Origin: Bacillus shivajii
Lineage (GTDB): Bacteria > Bacillota > Bacilli > Bacillales > Salisediminibacteriaceae
DNA: 64,000 nt
Direction: 5' to 3'
Assembly: GCF_020519665.1 (NCBI RefSeq)
Contig: NZ_CP084703.1
Coordinates: 2,728,001 to 2,792,000 of the forward strand
In this document: positions 54,820 through 64,000 of the stretch, one piece after another
Numbering within the stretch: position 1 is the first letter of the stretch
How the letters are laid out: each line of letters opens with the position of its first letter
The notes under the pieces: model-generated
Told to the model about the DNA's origin: nothing
The model's database searches: none
The model's input: the letters and a program-made list of their open reading frames with translations, nothing else
Translations under genes and position numbers: made by a program

Positions 54820-54999
54820 GAACAACACCCCGCTTTTCAATCATCGCTGAAGAAATATTTTATTTAGTATAACATAGTAAACGAAAGACAAATGTCACCT
54901 TTTGTCACCTGTGGGTAAAACAAAATTTTCAATTATTTAAGGGGTTGTTCCTTAACTTTTTGCTTTTCTTTTATAAAAAGAAGAAGTAGTACATTGAAT

Positions 55000-56136
55000 T
55001 TATTGATTTCCCCATATTCCTTTTAAGATTTGCGTAACTTCTTGGGGTTCATATGGCTCCCAAAATAATTCTCCATAAATCAACAGATCTTGATGTAAAT
55101 GTAACCCTCCATTTTCTCCTGTGAAAGCATGACTAGTGCCTGTGTTACCTACATAACCGATGACCGTGTTTTCATTAACAATTTGACCAAGCTCTAATTC
55201 ATCTGGAATTCGGTCTAAGTGAGCAAAACGATTCATCACACCATTTTCATATTGTACCCAAACTTGTTTGCCGCGGAGTCTATCTAAAATATATTCTGGC
55301 GTTAAACCAATTTCTGCAGCAAGGTCTAAATCTTCGTTACGAACTTCTGGTGAAGGGTACTCTTCAAAACCATGATCAACTCGTACAACTTTCCCTTCTG
55401 CCATCGCGAGAATAGGGGTATCTGTTGTAATTTCTATACCAGATCCCCAAGCATACCAATCGATCCCTTCATGAGTTCCATGTCGATAGTTTCTCGGAGC
55501 TCCTGGCAAATGGCTTTCAACTGTACTTACTTGTGCACCCTCAATAGGTTTGTTTAAAAAGGATAAATAATCAATCATCTCTTCAACAGTTAAAGAATGT
55601 AGATCAAATTCGTCTTGAGCAGGAGGAGCCCAAGCTTGGACAACTTTATCTTCCCAAACAAATGCTAGTTCATTTCCTTCAACCGATTCATACTCTGTTT
55701 CTAAACCATGGTTAATGAATTCTTTCGTTACATATGGAATAGAATCATCGTCAATGACTAACAACACCTCATCAGTCGCAAGATACTCTCCATCAACCTC
55801 TAATACAGGGATTTCATATACAAGATAAAATTCACGATCAGAAATTGTCATCTTCAATGTTCGATCCATCTCATCGAACGTAAATTCACCATTTAATTTA
55901 TTCGCAAGCTCTTCTACTTTAATGACATTTTTATCATTCATTTCATATACGTTTAATTCTTTCATCTGTACAATTTCTTCTTTATCTTCTTCATCCAATA
56001 TGTCATTATCTGTCTCAACATCTTCTGTAGCTTGTTCTTCTTCAAGGTTATTATCCTCTTCACCATCTTCAGGGGGTTGTTCTTGACATGCTGTTAATAA
56101 AAACACTGTAAACAACGAAAATATATATTTCTTCAA
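55000..56136 (-). CDS. M23-family peptidase lipoprotein
   Basis: Exported lipoprotein (lipobox LTAC, C17), 378 residues. A strongly acidic linker (about 20-57) precedes a domain resembling copper amine oxidase N-terminal repeats (about 60-160) and an M23 LytM-type domain. Zinc motif H222-EGI-D226 and catalytic H306, H346 and H348 (HLH) look intact, so it is probably an active peptidoglycan endopeptidase at the outer membrane face. TTG start. It follows the polysaccharide deacetylase gene by 30 bases, likely one operon. Confidence 0.85.
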   Translation of the reverse strand: MKKYIFSLFTVFLLTACQEQPPEDGEEDNNLEEEQATEDVETDNDILDEEDKEEIVQMKELNVYEMNDKNVIKVEELANKLNGEFTFDEMDRTLKMTISDREFYLVYEIPVLEVDGEYLATDEVLLVIDDDSIPYVTKEFINHGLETEYESVEGNELAFVWEDKVVQAWAPPAQDEFDLHSLTVEEMIDYLSFLNKPIEGAQVSTVESHLPGAPRNYRHGTHEGIDWYAWGSGIEITTDTPILAMAEGKVVRVDHGFEEYPSPEVRNEDLDLAAEIGLTPEYILDRLRGKQVWVQYENGVMNRFAHLDRIPDELELGQIVNENTVIGYVGNTGTSHAFTGENGGLHLHQDLLIYGELFWEPYEPQEVTQILKGIWGNQ

Positions 56137-56166
56137 TTCATCTCATCCTTCTTCTAAGTTGTGATG

Positions 56167-57039
56167 TTATTTAATAAGTGCTGGGTCAACGATTTCATAT
56201 TCTTTATTTCGTAAACCTTCTACGATTTCTTCAAGGGCATCTTTTGTAAATTCACGATCATGCATTAAAAGGTTTGCGCCATTAAGAAGTAATTCTGTCT
56301 CGACCATTATTTCTGCTAAAGCATCTGCTTCCATATACTCTTCGAAATAGTCATATCCATAAGTCCAATTCATCCATTGCATCTCTTCGTCTTCAACGAC
56401 ACGTTTTGATGTATCTGTATTCACCCCAAATGGTGCTCTAAAAAAGCGAGGACGCTCTCCAACAATCTCTTCAACTAAATCATTTAATTCAACAATTTCA
56501 TTGATTTGTTCTTCTTCAGTTATGTGCGATAAATTCGCATGAGTCATCGTATGGTTTCCAATTTCAAAACCTAATTCATGTATTTCCTTTAATTGTTCCT
56601 TCCCCTCTTCTGATTTAAGGAAATGCCCATTTACAAAAAAGATCGCACCAGCATCTAATTCGTGCAAGATTCTAGCCATTTCTGCACCGTAATTTTCAGG
56701 AGCATCATCAATTGTTAGTAAAACGACTCGTTCATTTGCATCATCTACAGGTACAACTCGATGGTCGCTTGTAAGTTCATACTCCGGCTCAATGTTTTCT
56801 ACAACCTCTTTTTCATTGTGTTCTTCATTGACTTTGTTATTTTCGTTATTTTCTTCATTTCCTTCTTTTGCTTCACTTTCTTCTTCTGCAAAATCATCTT
56901 CCTTCGCTTCGTCGACCATATCTTCTGTATCTTCTACTTCTTTATTTTCCTCAATTTCATTATTTTGTAATTCATTATCGTTACATGCTGACATTATTAA
57001 TGAAGTTATGACTAACCCGTATATAAACATTCGTCTCAA
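56167..57039 (-). CDS. Polysaccharide deacetylase lipoprotein
   Basis: Exported lipoprotein (lipobox MSAC, C19) of 290 residues, with an extremely acidic linker (about 24-88) and a NodB domain (about 100-285). Motifs: TIDDAP (D111, D112), GNHTMTH (H163, H167), RAPFG at 201 and MHD near the end. Likely deacetylates N-acetylated wall sugars. The start is TTG or the ATG three codons later. Encoded with the M23 lipoprotein, suggesting coordinated wall editing. Confidence 0.86.
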   Translation of the reverse strand: MRRMFIYGLVITSLIMSACNDNELQNNEIEENKEVEDTEDMVDEAKEDDFAEEESEAKEGNEENNENNKVNEEHNEKEVVENIEPEYELTSDHRVVPVDDANERVVLLTIDDAPENYGAEMARILHELDAGAIFFVNGHFLKSEEGKEQLKEIHELGFEIGNHTMTHANLSHITEEEQINEIVELNDLVEEIVGERPRFFRAPFGVNTDTSKRVVEDEEMQWMNWTYGYDYFEEYMEADALAEIMVETELLLNGANLLMHDREFTKDALEEIVEGLRNKEYEIVDPALIK

Positions 57040-57330
57040 TCGTATCAGTTCCTCTCTTATGTATATCGTTACTATTGAATTTTATCATATTACCCCATGC
57101 CATAAAATGATTCTTTCTATTTATTCATGAAGAGTATAGAAACGGCTTCAATACGCATAATGAAGGTTAGTTATTACTACTAACCGTTTCATTATTTTAT
57201 AACTTGGGTATGGTAAAAAAGGTGAAGAATCCCATTTCCCTTGAAATTTGTCGACATATCTAAGATAATACATACTGTCGCTTTTAAACATAAGCTTATT
57301 TTGTTGTTAATTATGAAAGGAGTTACATTT

Positions 57331-58848
57331 GTGAAAAAACTAACACCTGTATTTATGATTTCAGTTATTATAGCAGCTGCATTTATACTTTGGGGGGTTA
57401 TTGCCCCTAGTAATATGGAGTATGTAACATCAAATATTCAAGGATTTATTACAAATCAGTTTGGATGGTTCTACTTACTCGCTGCTACAGGGTTTCTAAC
57501 CTTTGCTATTTTCTTAATTGTAAGTCCGATTGGACGCATTAAATTAGGAAAAGAGAATGAAGAACCAGAGTATAACTATTTAACTTGGTTTTCATTTTTA
57601 TTTACTGCCGGAATGGGAATTGGCTTAGTGTTCTGGGGTGTTTCTGAACCGATGTACCATTTTTACACTCCACCTCCTGCAGAAGGTAACCTAGATGAAT
57701 ATTCTGCTGCAGGGGTAGCTTTGCGTTATTCATTCTTCCACTGGGGGTTACACCCTTGGGCAATTTATTCAGTTGTTGCATTAGCTCTTGCCTATTTTAA
57801 ATTCCGTAAAGGCTCTCCAGGGGTCCTAAGTGCTGCATTTGAACCCTTGTTAGGTGACAGAGTTAATGGGGGGATTGGAACAACGATTAATGTAATTGTT
57901 GTTTTTGCGACGATTTTCGGTGTTGCTACATCATTAGGTTTCGGTACCGCACAAATTGGTGGTGGTATTTCTAACTTAACTGGTGTCGATAATAGTATCC
58001 TTCTACAAATGATCATTATTTTGGTCATTACGATTCTGTATATGACGTCCTCTCAAACAGGATTGAATGTAGGAATCCGTATTTTAAGTAAGACAAACAT
58101 TTATTTAGCTGGTTTTTTAATGTTATTCTTGCTATTTTCCGGTCCAACAAATTTCATCATGAATTCCTTTACACAGACTTTAGGTAGTTACATCCAAAAC
58201 TTAATCGGCATGAGCTTTAGATTAGATACGTTTAATGTTGAGCAAACTTGGGTTGAGGATTGGACAATATTCTATTGGGCTTGGTGGATTGCATGGGCAC
58301 CTTTCGTAGGTACCTTTATCGCCCGTGTATCAAGAGGGCGAACGATCCGGGAATTCGTTCTAGGGGTCATTGCTGTTCCTACAATTTTCGGAGCCTTATG
58401 GTTTTCAGTCTTTGGTGCTACGGCGATTAATTTAGACTTTTATCAAGGCGTAGATATTATGGGTGTCATTGAAAGCGCAGGAATGGAAACAGCACTCTTC
58501 GTTGTATTACAACAGTTCCAATTCGGAACAATTATGTCTATTATTGCGATCTTGTTAATTGCTTCCTTCTTTATTACGTCTGCAGACTCTGCAACATTCG
58601 TATTAGGAATGCAAACGACAAATGGAAGCTTAAATCCACCGAATAACGTTAAATTTGTATGGGGGATTATTCAATCTGCTACTGCAGCTGTTTTACTCTT
58701 ATCTGGCGGACTAGACGCTCTACAAACTGCTTCGATAATTGCAGCATTTCCATTTGCAATTATAATGATTTTTATGATCATCAGTTTATTAAGGGCATTG
58801 CGCGCTGAAAAAATTCCTCCAAGAAAACCAAAAAAGTATGATGAATAA
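57331..58848 (+). CDS. BCCT family betaine/carnitine/choline transporter
   Basis: Twelve-helix osmolyte transporter, 505 residues from GTG 57331 (AAAGGAGTT upstream). Conserved GMGIGLVFWGVSEPMYHF, HWGLHPWAIYSVVALALAYF, WAWWIAWAPFVGTFIARVSRGRT and ITSADSATFVLGMQT place it in the OpuD/BetP group, probably sodium-coupled glycine betaine uptake. The short C-terminus lacks a large sensory tail. Two nested inverted repeats precede it at 57139-57190. Two terminators follow. Confidence 0.93.
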   Translation: MKKLTPVFMISVIIAAAFILWGVIAPSNMEYVTSNIQGFITNQFGWFYLLAATGFLTFAIFLIVSPIGRIKLGKENEEPEYNYLTWFSFLFTAGMGIGLVFWGVSEPMYHFYTPPPAEGNLDEYSAAGVALRYSFFHWGLHPWAIYSVVALALAYFKFRKGSPGVLSAAFEPLLGDRVNGGIGTTINVIVVFATIFGVATSLGFGTAQIGGGISNLTGVDNSILLQMIIILVITILYMTSSQTGLNVGIRILSKTNIYLAGFLMLFLLFSGPTNFIMNSFTQTLGSYIQNLIGMSFRLDTFNVEQTWVEDWTIFYWAWWIAWAPFVGTFIARVSRGRTIREFVLGVIAVPTIFGALWFSVFGATAINLDFYQGVDIMGVIESAGMETALFVVLQQFQFGTIMSIIAILLIASFFITSADSATFVLGMQTTNGSLNPPNNVKFVWGIIQSATAAVLLLSGGLDALQTASIIAAFPFAIIMIFMIISLLRALRAEKIPPRKPKKYDE

Positions 58849-58852
58849 AGAC

Positions 58853-58917
58853 AAAAGTCCACTGCACTAGCAGTGGACTTTCAGGCTGTTGAGAAAGTCA
58901 CTCAACAGCCTGTTTTT
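58853..58917 (+). terminator. Tandem terminators after BCCT gene
   Basis: AAAGTCCACTGC/GCAGTGGACTTT (58853-58881), followed immediately by AGGCTGTTGAG/CTCAACAGCCT with a T run (58882-58917). Confidence 0.9.
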
Positions 58918-58979
58918 TATATTTATTAGTCTGATTATTCAGATAGTTATAGTGTAATAAAGATCGCTCTTCGAGCAGA

Positions 58980-59150
58980 TATAAAACGAGTACAATCTGC
59001 TTTCACTATGGACGGACGCTTTCCGCGGGCAACGCTTCAGTCTCCTCGGGAAAAACGCCTTGTGGGGGCTTCAGCTGCTCCTGCGGTTACTTATCGCAAG
59101 TAAAACTTGTTGCTTCTCCCGCTGGAATCGCCGTTTTTCGCTTCTTCGAT
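58980..59150 (+). repeat. Palindromic interspersed repeat
   Basis: A relative of the repeat at 15636-15770: GGACGGACGCTTTCCGCGGG on the left, GCTTCTCCCGCTGGAATCGCC on the right, with an inserted hairpin module (CTGCGGTTACTTATCGCA) and GGCTTCAGCTGCTCC. It is followed by the IS remnant. Confidence 0.65.
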
Positions 59151-59202
59151 TGTTAGTAAATAGAGAAGTTTGCTTAAAATTTTTTCTATCTGAGGTGACG
59201 AG

Positions 59203-59313
59203 ATGTTACGTCCAATAAAAGAAAAACAAGTTGTACTTGAGATGGTTTCTACCGATCAGTTAGTGGCAGATGATCATTTAGCTTCACACATTGTTACTCG
59301 AGAAACTGGCTGA
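59203..59313 (+). pseudogene. Truncated IS1182-like transposase N-terminus
   Basis: A 36-codon frame beginning MLRPIKEKQVVLEM, then VSTDQLVADDHL, resembling the N-terminal start of IS1182-family transposases (typically ...LVPxDHLxRKI). GAGGTGACGAG precedes the ATG. The similarity ends at an early stop at 59311-59313, and no transposase continuation is seen downstream. Best read as an IS scar; short length keeps confidence modest. Confidence 0.45.
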
Positions 59314-59453
59314 TTTACATTATCAATAGCTTTCATTTATGTAACAGTTATATTACGAGCCTTTTTTATTTACAATCACATGTTAATATAAAGAGAAGAT
59401 TTTTTTAGCATGTTTTTTGCTATACATCATTACTTTTGAAGGGATGACTTAAA

Positions 59454-59843
59454 ATGAAAGGATTTACAATAATACTATTCATTTTGTCATTATGCATAAT
59501 ACCTGGCTGCCAGTCGGAAGATCTTCAGACAAACTACCCTTTTCTAAAACAATCACCCGTTACAATATTGTTTTCTAATGACCTTGAGATTGAAAAAGAA
59601 AATAGTTATTACGAAGCTCTATTAGACTTTAAGCGAATACACCCTGATCAATTAGCATCTATTAACGTTGTAACGACAGAAGACGATGCATTAATCAACC
59701 ATTTTGACGTACATACATTTCCAACCCTGTTACTCATAGATGATTCTAATGTATTATTAAGAATTGAAGGAGTAAAAGAAACGTATGAAATTTTCGATTA
59801 TATAGAAGCAAGCTTACAAGTATCAACAGAAGAATCTTTTTAG
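59454..59843 (+). CDS. Small lipoprotein, thioredoxin-fold-like, in the Slp position
   Basis: A 129-residue exported lipoprotein (lipobox IPGC, C19). After the signal peptide the layout resembles a thioredoxin fold (VTILFSNDLEIEKENSYYEA, NHFDVHTFPTLLLIDDSN with the cis-proline-like FPT) but no CxxC is present, so it is not a redox enzyme. In B. subtilis the peptidoglycan-associated lipoprotein gene slp lies just downstream of pdhD and opposite to it; the same position and orientation apply, but identity with Slp was not established. Confidence 0.78.
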   Translation: MKGFTIILFILSLCIIPGCQSEDLQTNYPFLKQSPVTILFSNDLEIEKENSYYEALLDFKRIHPDQLASINVVTTEDDALINHFDVHTFPTLLLIDDSNVLLRIEGVKETYEIFDYIEASLQVSTEESF

Positions 59844-59874
59844 ATCCCTAAACTCCGATAATGTTTTAAGACGT

Positions 59875-59909
59875 AAAAAAGGACAGCCAAAATGACTGTC
59901 CTTTTTTTC
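59875..59909. terminator. Bidirectional terminator after pdhD and the lipoprotein gene
   Basis: AAAAAAGGACAG and CTGTCCTTTTTTT arms between convergent genes. Confidence 0.9.
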
Positions 59910-59910
59910 A

Positions 59911-61320
59911 TTATTTTACAATATGGATTGGCATTCCTAATGCTACTTCTGCTGTCTCCATCGTAATTTCCCCTAATGATGGGTGAGCATGAATTGTTAA
60001 TGCTAAATCTTCAGCAGTCATACCTGCTTCAATCGCAACACATGCTTCAGAGATCATATCAGAAGCGTTTGCCCCCGCAATTTGAACACCTAATACTAGT
60101 CCATCTTCTTTACGAGTAACCATTTTCACGAAACCATCCGTTTCATTTAATGACAATGCTCGTCCATTAGCTGCAAATGGGAATTTGGCTACTTCAATTT
60201 CATAACCTTCATCTTTTGCCTCTTGTTCATTTAAGCCTACAGTTGCAAGCTCTGGTGCAGCGAATACAACAGCCGGGATTGCTGTGTAATCAATTTCTGC
60301 TGGCTCTCCAGCGATTGCTTCAGCTGCTACTTTAGCTTCATAAGAAGCTTTATGTGCAAGCTGTGGACCGTCAACGATATCACCGATTGCAAAAATGTTT
60401 TTAGACGCTGTACGGCACTGCTTATCAATTTTAATTAAGCCTTTATCATCTAACTCAACACCAGCTTGTTCTAGTCCGAGTTCTTCTGTATTTGGCTTAC
60501 GTCCAACAGTAACAAGAAGAATATCTCCTTCAAATTCCTCTTCTTTGCCTTTCACTTCCGCTTTAATCTTCACACCGCTATCCGTTTCTTCCATGCTTTG
60601 AGCAAACGCTTCTGTTTTAATCGTTACACCATTTTTCTTCAGGCGTTTTGCAACTAATTGACTCATTTGCTTCTCAAACCCTGGAAGGATAGATTTAGAA
60701 CCTTCTAAGATCGTAACTTCAGAACCTAAGTCAGCGTAAGCTGAACCTAGTTCAGTACCAATGTATCCACCACCGATAACGATCAGTTTCTTTGGTACAT
60801 CTTCTAGTGCTAAAGCACCGGTTGAAGAAACAACACGGTCACTCCATTTAAATGCTGGTAGCTCAATTGGGTGAGAACCTGTTGCAACAATACAGTTGTT
60901 GAACTTATATGTTTGTGAAGACTTTTCATCCATAATACGTACAGTAGAATCATCAACGAAGTATGCTTCACCTTTGACGATGTCAACATTGTTGCCTTTA
61001 AGAAGACCTTCTACTCCACCAGTAAGTTTATTTACAACTGACTGCTTCCACTCCTGTACTTTTGAAAAATCTAAATTTACTTTTTCTACAGAAATCCCCA
61101 TATCTTCTGAATTACCTGCGTTATGAAAACGGTGACCCGCTTCAATTAAGGCTTTTGAAGGAATACAACCAACATTTAAACATACTCCTCCAAGGTTTCC
61201 TTTCTCTACAACTGTTACTTTTTGTCCTAGCTGTGCTGCACGAATAGCTGCAACATATCCTCCTGGACCTGAACCTATGACGAGTGTGTCAACCTCTACC
61301 GGAAAATCTCCTACTACCAT
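59911..61320 (-). CDS. pdhD: Dihydrolipoamide dehydrogenase (E3)
   Basis: FAD-dependent E3 subunit that reoxidises the lipoyl groups of the pyruvate dehydrogenase complex, passing electrons to NAD+. The 469 residues have the FAD motif [10 protein letters not shown], the redox disulfide C47-LNVG-C52, the NAD motif [17 protein letters not shown] and the C-terminal HAHPSLGE active-site histidine/glutamate. It follows pdhC by four bases, last gene of the pdh operon. Confidence 0.98.
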   Translation of the reverse strand: MVVGDFPVEVDTLVIGSGPGGYVAAIRAAQLGQKVTVVEKGNLGGVCLNVGCIPSKALIEAGHRFHNAGNSEDMGISVEKVNLDFSKVQEWKQSVVNKLTGGVEGLLKGNNVDIVKGEAYFVDDSTVRIMDEKSSQTYKFNNCIVATGSHPIELPAFKWSDRVVSSTGALALEDVPKKLIVIGGGYIGTELGSAYADLGSEVTILEGSKSILPGFEKQMSQLVAKRLKKNGVTIKTEAFAQSMEETDSGVKIKAEVKGKEEEFEGDILLVTVGRKPNTEELGLEQAGVELDDKGLIKIDKQCRTASKNIFAIGDIVDGPQLAHKASYEAKVAAEAIAGEPAEIDYTAIPAVVFAAPELATVGLNEQEAKDEGYEIEVAKFPFAANGRALSLNETDGFVKMVTRKEDGLVLGVQIAGANASDMISEACVAIEAGMTAEDLALTIHAHPSLGEITMETAEVALGMPIHIVK

Positions 61321-61324
61321 CTGT

Positions 61325-62620
61325 TTAGCCCTCCATTACAATTAATTGTGGATCATTCAACAAACGTTTAACATGGTTAAGCGCTTGCTGTGCTGTTACT
61401 CCATCAATAATACGATGATCGAAGCTTAATGACAAGGCAAGAACTGGAGCAACAACGATTTCTCCATCTCTAACTACTGCCTTCTCTTCAATTCTGCCTA
61501 TTCCTAGGATTGCTACTTCTGGGTGGTTAATTACTGGTGTAAACCATTGTCCGCCTGCAGAACCGATGTTCGTAATAGTACAAGATGCGCCCTTCATTTC
61601 ATCAGAAGCAAGCGTTCCTTCACGTGCTTTCGATGCTAGCTGATTAATTTCATCAGAAATAGCAAAGATTGACTTACGGTCAGCATCTTTTACGACTGGA
61701 ACTAGTAAACCTTTTTCTGTATCTGCAGCAATACCGATATTGTAGTAATGCTTATGAACAATCTCATCCGTTGCATCATCTAAAGATGTGTTTAACATTG
61801 GATACTCACGTAATGCAGAAGTTAAAGCTTTAACAACATACGGAAGGTAAGTTAACTTAATACCCTTCTCTTGTCCTACTGCTTTAAATTTCTTACGGTG
61901 TGCAACTAAATCAGTTACATCGATTTCATCCATTAACGTTACGTGTGGTGCAGTATGCTTGGAATTAACCATCGCTTTTGAAATCGCCTTACGGATACCA
62001 GACATTTTCTCACGAGTTTCTGCTTCACCTTGAGCTGGTGTATAAGCTTTAACAGGTTGTTTTTCTGCTGCTTTTTCTTCTGTTTTCGTTTCAGTAGTTT
62101 GTGCTTCTTCAGAAACGGCTTGATTACCAGAAAGGAATTTATCAATATCTTCTTTTAATACACGACCGTTTTTCCCTGAACCACTTACTTTACGAATATC
62201 TGCACCTTTTTCTCGTGCATATTTACGTACTGAAGGCATTGCGATAATGCGACGGCTTTCATCAACCTCTTCAGATTGTGTAGCTTCAGCTGCTGGTTCT
62301 TCTGATTTTTCCTCTGCCTTAGGCTCTTCTTGTGCTGGAGCTTCTTCTTCCCCATGACCATGAGCTTCAGGTGGTTGCTCTGCATCAGTATCAAATGACA
62401 CAATAACCGATCCAACAGTTGTTACAACACCTTCTTCTACATGAATCTTTTCAATCGTTCCATCAACAGGAGAAGGGATTTCTACAACTGCTTTATCATT
62501 TTGTACTTCACATAGGACGTCGTCTTCTTTTACTTCGTCCCCCTCTTTAACTTCCCACTTTACAATTTCACCTTCGTGAATACCTTCACCGATATCCGGC
62601 ATTTTAAATTCGTATGCCAC
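61325..62620 (-). CDS. pdhC: Dihydrolipoamide acetyltransferase (E2)
   Basis: Core E2 subunit of pyruvate dehydrogenase. From GTG 62620 (GGAGG upstream), 431 residues: one lipoyl domain with K43 (NDKAVVEI), an alanine/proline/glutamate-rich linker, the E1/E3-binding domain ([15 protein letters not shown]), another linker, and the acetyltransferase domain ending in the DHRIIDG active-site histidine. A longer frame from 62731 has no ribosome site and does not begin with the lipoyl domain. Only one lipoyl domain, as in B. subtilis. Confidence 0.97.
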   Translation of the reverse strand: MAYEFKMPDIGEGIHEGEIVKWEVKEGDEVKEDDVLCEVQNDKAVVEIPSPVDGTIEKIHVEEGVVTTVGSVIVSFDTDAEQPPEAHGHGEEEAPAQEEPKAEEKSEEPAAEATQSEEVDESRRIIAMPSVRKYAREKGADIRKVSGSGKNGRVLKEDIDKFLSGNQAVSEEAQTTETKTEEKAAEKQPVKAYTPAQGEAETREKMSGIRKAISKAMVNSKHTAPHVTLMDEIDVTDLVAHRKKFKAVGQEKGIKLTYLPYVVKALTSALREYPMLNTSLDDATDEIVHKHYYNIGIAADTEKGLLVPVVKDADRKSIFAISDEINQLASKAREGTLASDEMKGASCTITNIGSAGGQWFTPVINHPEVAILGIGRIEEKAVVRDGEIVVAPVLALSLSFDHRIIDGVTAQQALNHVKRLLNDPQLIVMEG

Positions 62621-62735
62621 GATTAACGCCTCCGTTTCAATTGTTCTTCTTTCAATAGGGCTTTTTTTATTGTTCGCTTTCTTTGGAAATTTTACACAAA
62701 ACGAGTCGAACAAACCTGCTTTAAAAAGCAAGGAG

Positions 62736-62760
62736 GACTGAAAAGGGAACCTTTTCAGTC
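62736..62760 (-). promoter_or_regulatory. Intercistronic hairpin between pdhB and pdhC
   Basis: A perfect 11-base inverted repeat GACTGAAAAGG/CCTTTTCAGTC with a three-base loop lies in the 156-base pdhB-pdhC gap. There is no long T run, so it may be an mRNA processing or stability element or a leaky attenuator. Confidence 0.6.
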
Positions 62761-62776
62761 AATATGTTGAGATGTA

Positions 62777-63754
62777 TTAGAAGTTGATTACTTGTTGTAC
62801 TTTCTCGATAACATCCTTATAGCTTGGCAACCAGCTATCTTCTGCTGCTGCAAACGGATATACAGTGTCAGGAGCTGTTACACGAAGGACAGGAGCTTCT
62901 AGGCTTAAAATAGCACGGTCATTAATCTCTGCCACAACATTGGCAGCAATTCCTGCTTGTTTTTGAGCTTCTTGAACAACAATCGCACGATTCGTCTTCT
63001 CAACAGAGGAAATGATTGTGTCGATATCTAATGGGCTGATTACACGTAAGTCGATAACTTCAGCTTCGATACCGTCTTTTGCTAGCTCTTCTGCTGCTTT
63101 TAATGAAGAATGGACCATTGCACCATAAGTGACAATCGTTACGTCTTTACCTTCACGTTTAACATCTGCTTTATCTAAAGGAAGCGTATATTCTTCTTCA
63201 GGTACTTCTTCACGGAATGAGCGATATAGTTTCATGTGCTCTAAATATACAACTGGGTCATTATCGCGAATAGCAGAAATTAGTAGCCCTTTTGCATCAT
63301 AAGGTGTAGAAGGAATAACAACTTTCACTCCAGGTGTTTGTGCCATTAACCCTTCTAAGCTGTCTGCATGCAATTCAGGTGTCTTAACTCCACCACCGAA
63401 AGGAGAACGAATCGTTACCGGAGAAGAATAAACGCCTCCTGAACGATAGCGCATACGAGCCATTTGTGCTGCAATTGCATCAAATGTTTCGAATACAAAT
63501 CCAAAGAACTGAATCTCCATAACAGGACGGAATCCAGTTACACCTAGACCTGTTGCCAGACCACCAATTCCTGACTCTGCAAGAGGTGTATCAAATACAC
63601 GGTCTTCGCCGAATTCTTTTTGTAATCCTTCTGTAGCACGGAATACACCGCCATTTTGCCCAACGTCTTCACCGAACACAAGAACATCTTCATTGTTCTT
63701 TAATTCGTTACGCATGGCATCCGTGATTGCTTGGATCATTGTCATTTGCGCCAT
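62777..63754 (-). CDS. pdhB: Pyruvate dehydrogenase E1 beta subunit
   Basis: Beta subunit of the thiamine-diphosphate E1 component, 325 residues. Typical segments are [52 protein letters not shown], and a transketolase C-terminal domain ending [26 protein letters not shown] lies in the end of pdhA, and the two genes are three bases apart. The first full gene of the operon in the window. Confidence 0.98.
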   Translation of the reverse strand: MAQMTMIQAITDAMRNELKNNEDVLVFGEDVGQNGGVFRATEGLQKEFGEDRVFDTPLAESGIGGLATGLGVTGFRPVMEIQFFGFVFETFDAIAAQMARMRYRSGGVYSSPVTIRSPFGGGVKTPELHADSLEGLMAQTPGVKVVIPSTPYDAKGLLISAIRDNDPVVYLEHMKLYRSFREEVPEEEYTLPLDKADVKREGKDVTIVTYGAMVHSSLKAAEELAKDGIEAEVIDLRVISPLDIDTIISSVEKTNRAIVVQEAQKQAGIAANVVAEINDRAILSLEAPVLRVTAPDTVYPFAAAEDSWLPSYKDVIEKVQQVINF

Positions 63755-63757
63755 AGC

Positions 63758-64000
<243 letters not shown>

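Noticed and set aside
56761-57130. Plus-strand ORFs opposite the deacetylase gene
   Set aside because: Shadows of the acidic linker (phenylalanine/serine-rich complement).

Overview
The window is a chromosomal segment of an AT-rich, endospore-forming member of the Bacillaceae. Gene order follows the Bacillus subtilis chromosome in reverse, from pbpB through the ylb, cta, yla and ykt genes to the pdh operon. Sporulation-associated genes (gerR, ylbJ, ylbD, ylaJ, a CsfG-like RNA) point to a spore former. Acidic linkers and tails on exocytoplasmic or surface-linked proteins, together with a caa3-type oxidase operon, suggest an alkaliphile or halo-alkaliphile; that is inference, and no species is claimed.

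Layout. 728-4753 (minus): dcw-cluster start, mraZ-rsmH-ftsL-pbpB (cell division and septal wall synthesis). 4873-7873 (minus): bshC (bacillithiol), a DUF3397 membrane protein and panE. 8032-11089: ylbP, gerR, a crotonase, rpmF and the YceD protein. 11100-12090: repeat DNA. 12092-13327: tmcAL. 13603-15520: a group II intron inserted in a repeat. 15874-20609: ddcP/ylbL, ylbK, ylbJ, coaD, rsmD. 21071-21276: a sporulation-type small RNA (CsfG-like). 21705-28398 (minus): ylbG, ylbF, an XPB-type helicase with a partner protein, then ylbE, ylbD, ylbC, ylbB. 28838-30516: a YugN-like protein and an AI-2E family permease. 31187-38083: caa3 oxidase (ctaC-F), heme A synthesis (ctaB, ctaA) and a CtaM/DUF420 maturation factor. 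38168-42196: a Dps-like protein and pyruvate carboxylase. 43110-49919: ylaN, glutaminase, ylaL, PhoH, ylaJ, an FMN-barrel protein, ylaI, ylaH, ylaF, an inositol-phosphatase family protein. 50224-53631: a small protein, yktB, yktA and the speA-type decarboxylase. 53938-54215 (minus): an SR1-type dual-function RNA encoding the SR1P peptide. 54364-59843: an unrecognised protein, two surface lipoproteins (M23 peptidase, polysaccharide deacetylase), a BCCT osmolyte transporter, an IS remnant and a Slp-like lipoprotein. 59911-64000 (minus): pdhD, pdhC, pdhB and the 3' end of pdhA.

The most unusual property is the amount of interspersed repeat DNA in intergenic regions. Four elements have 15-bp terminal inverted repeats (one cut by the window edge), and about ten further fragments are built from the same or related palindromic modules, some with a regular 32-bp period. 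The group II intron sits inside one such repeat. Two genes expected from B. subtilis synteny, ftsW (between ylaN and pyc) and typA/ylaG (between ylaF and ylaH), are absent from those positions.

Functionally, the pdh operon, pyruvate carboxylase and the SR1 RNA belong to pyruvate and glycolytic carbon control; the cta genes supply the terminal oxidase and its heme A; bshC, Dps, YlaN and YlbF relate to redox, iron and RNA turnover; the many ylb/yla genes are small conserved Bacillus proteins with sporulation or envelope roles. No rRNA or tRNA gene was recognised.
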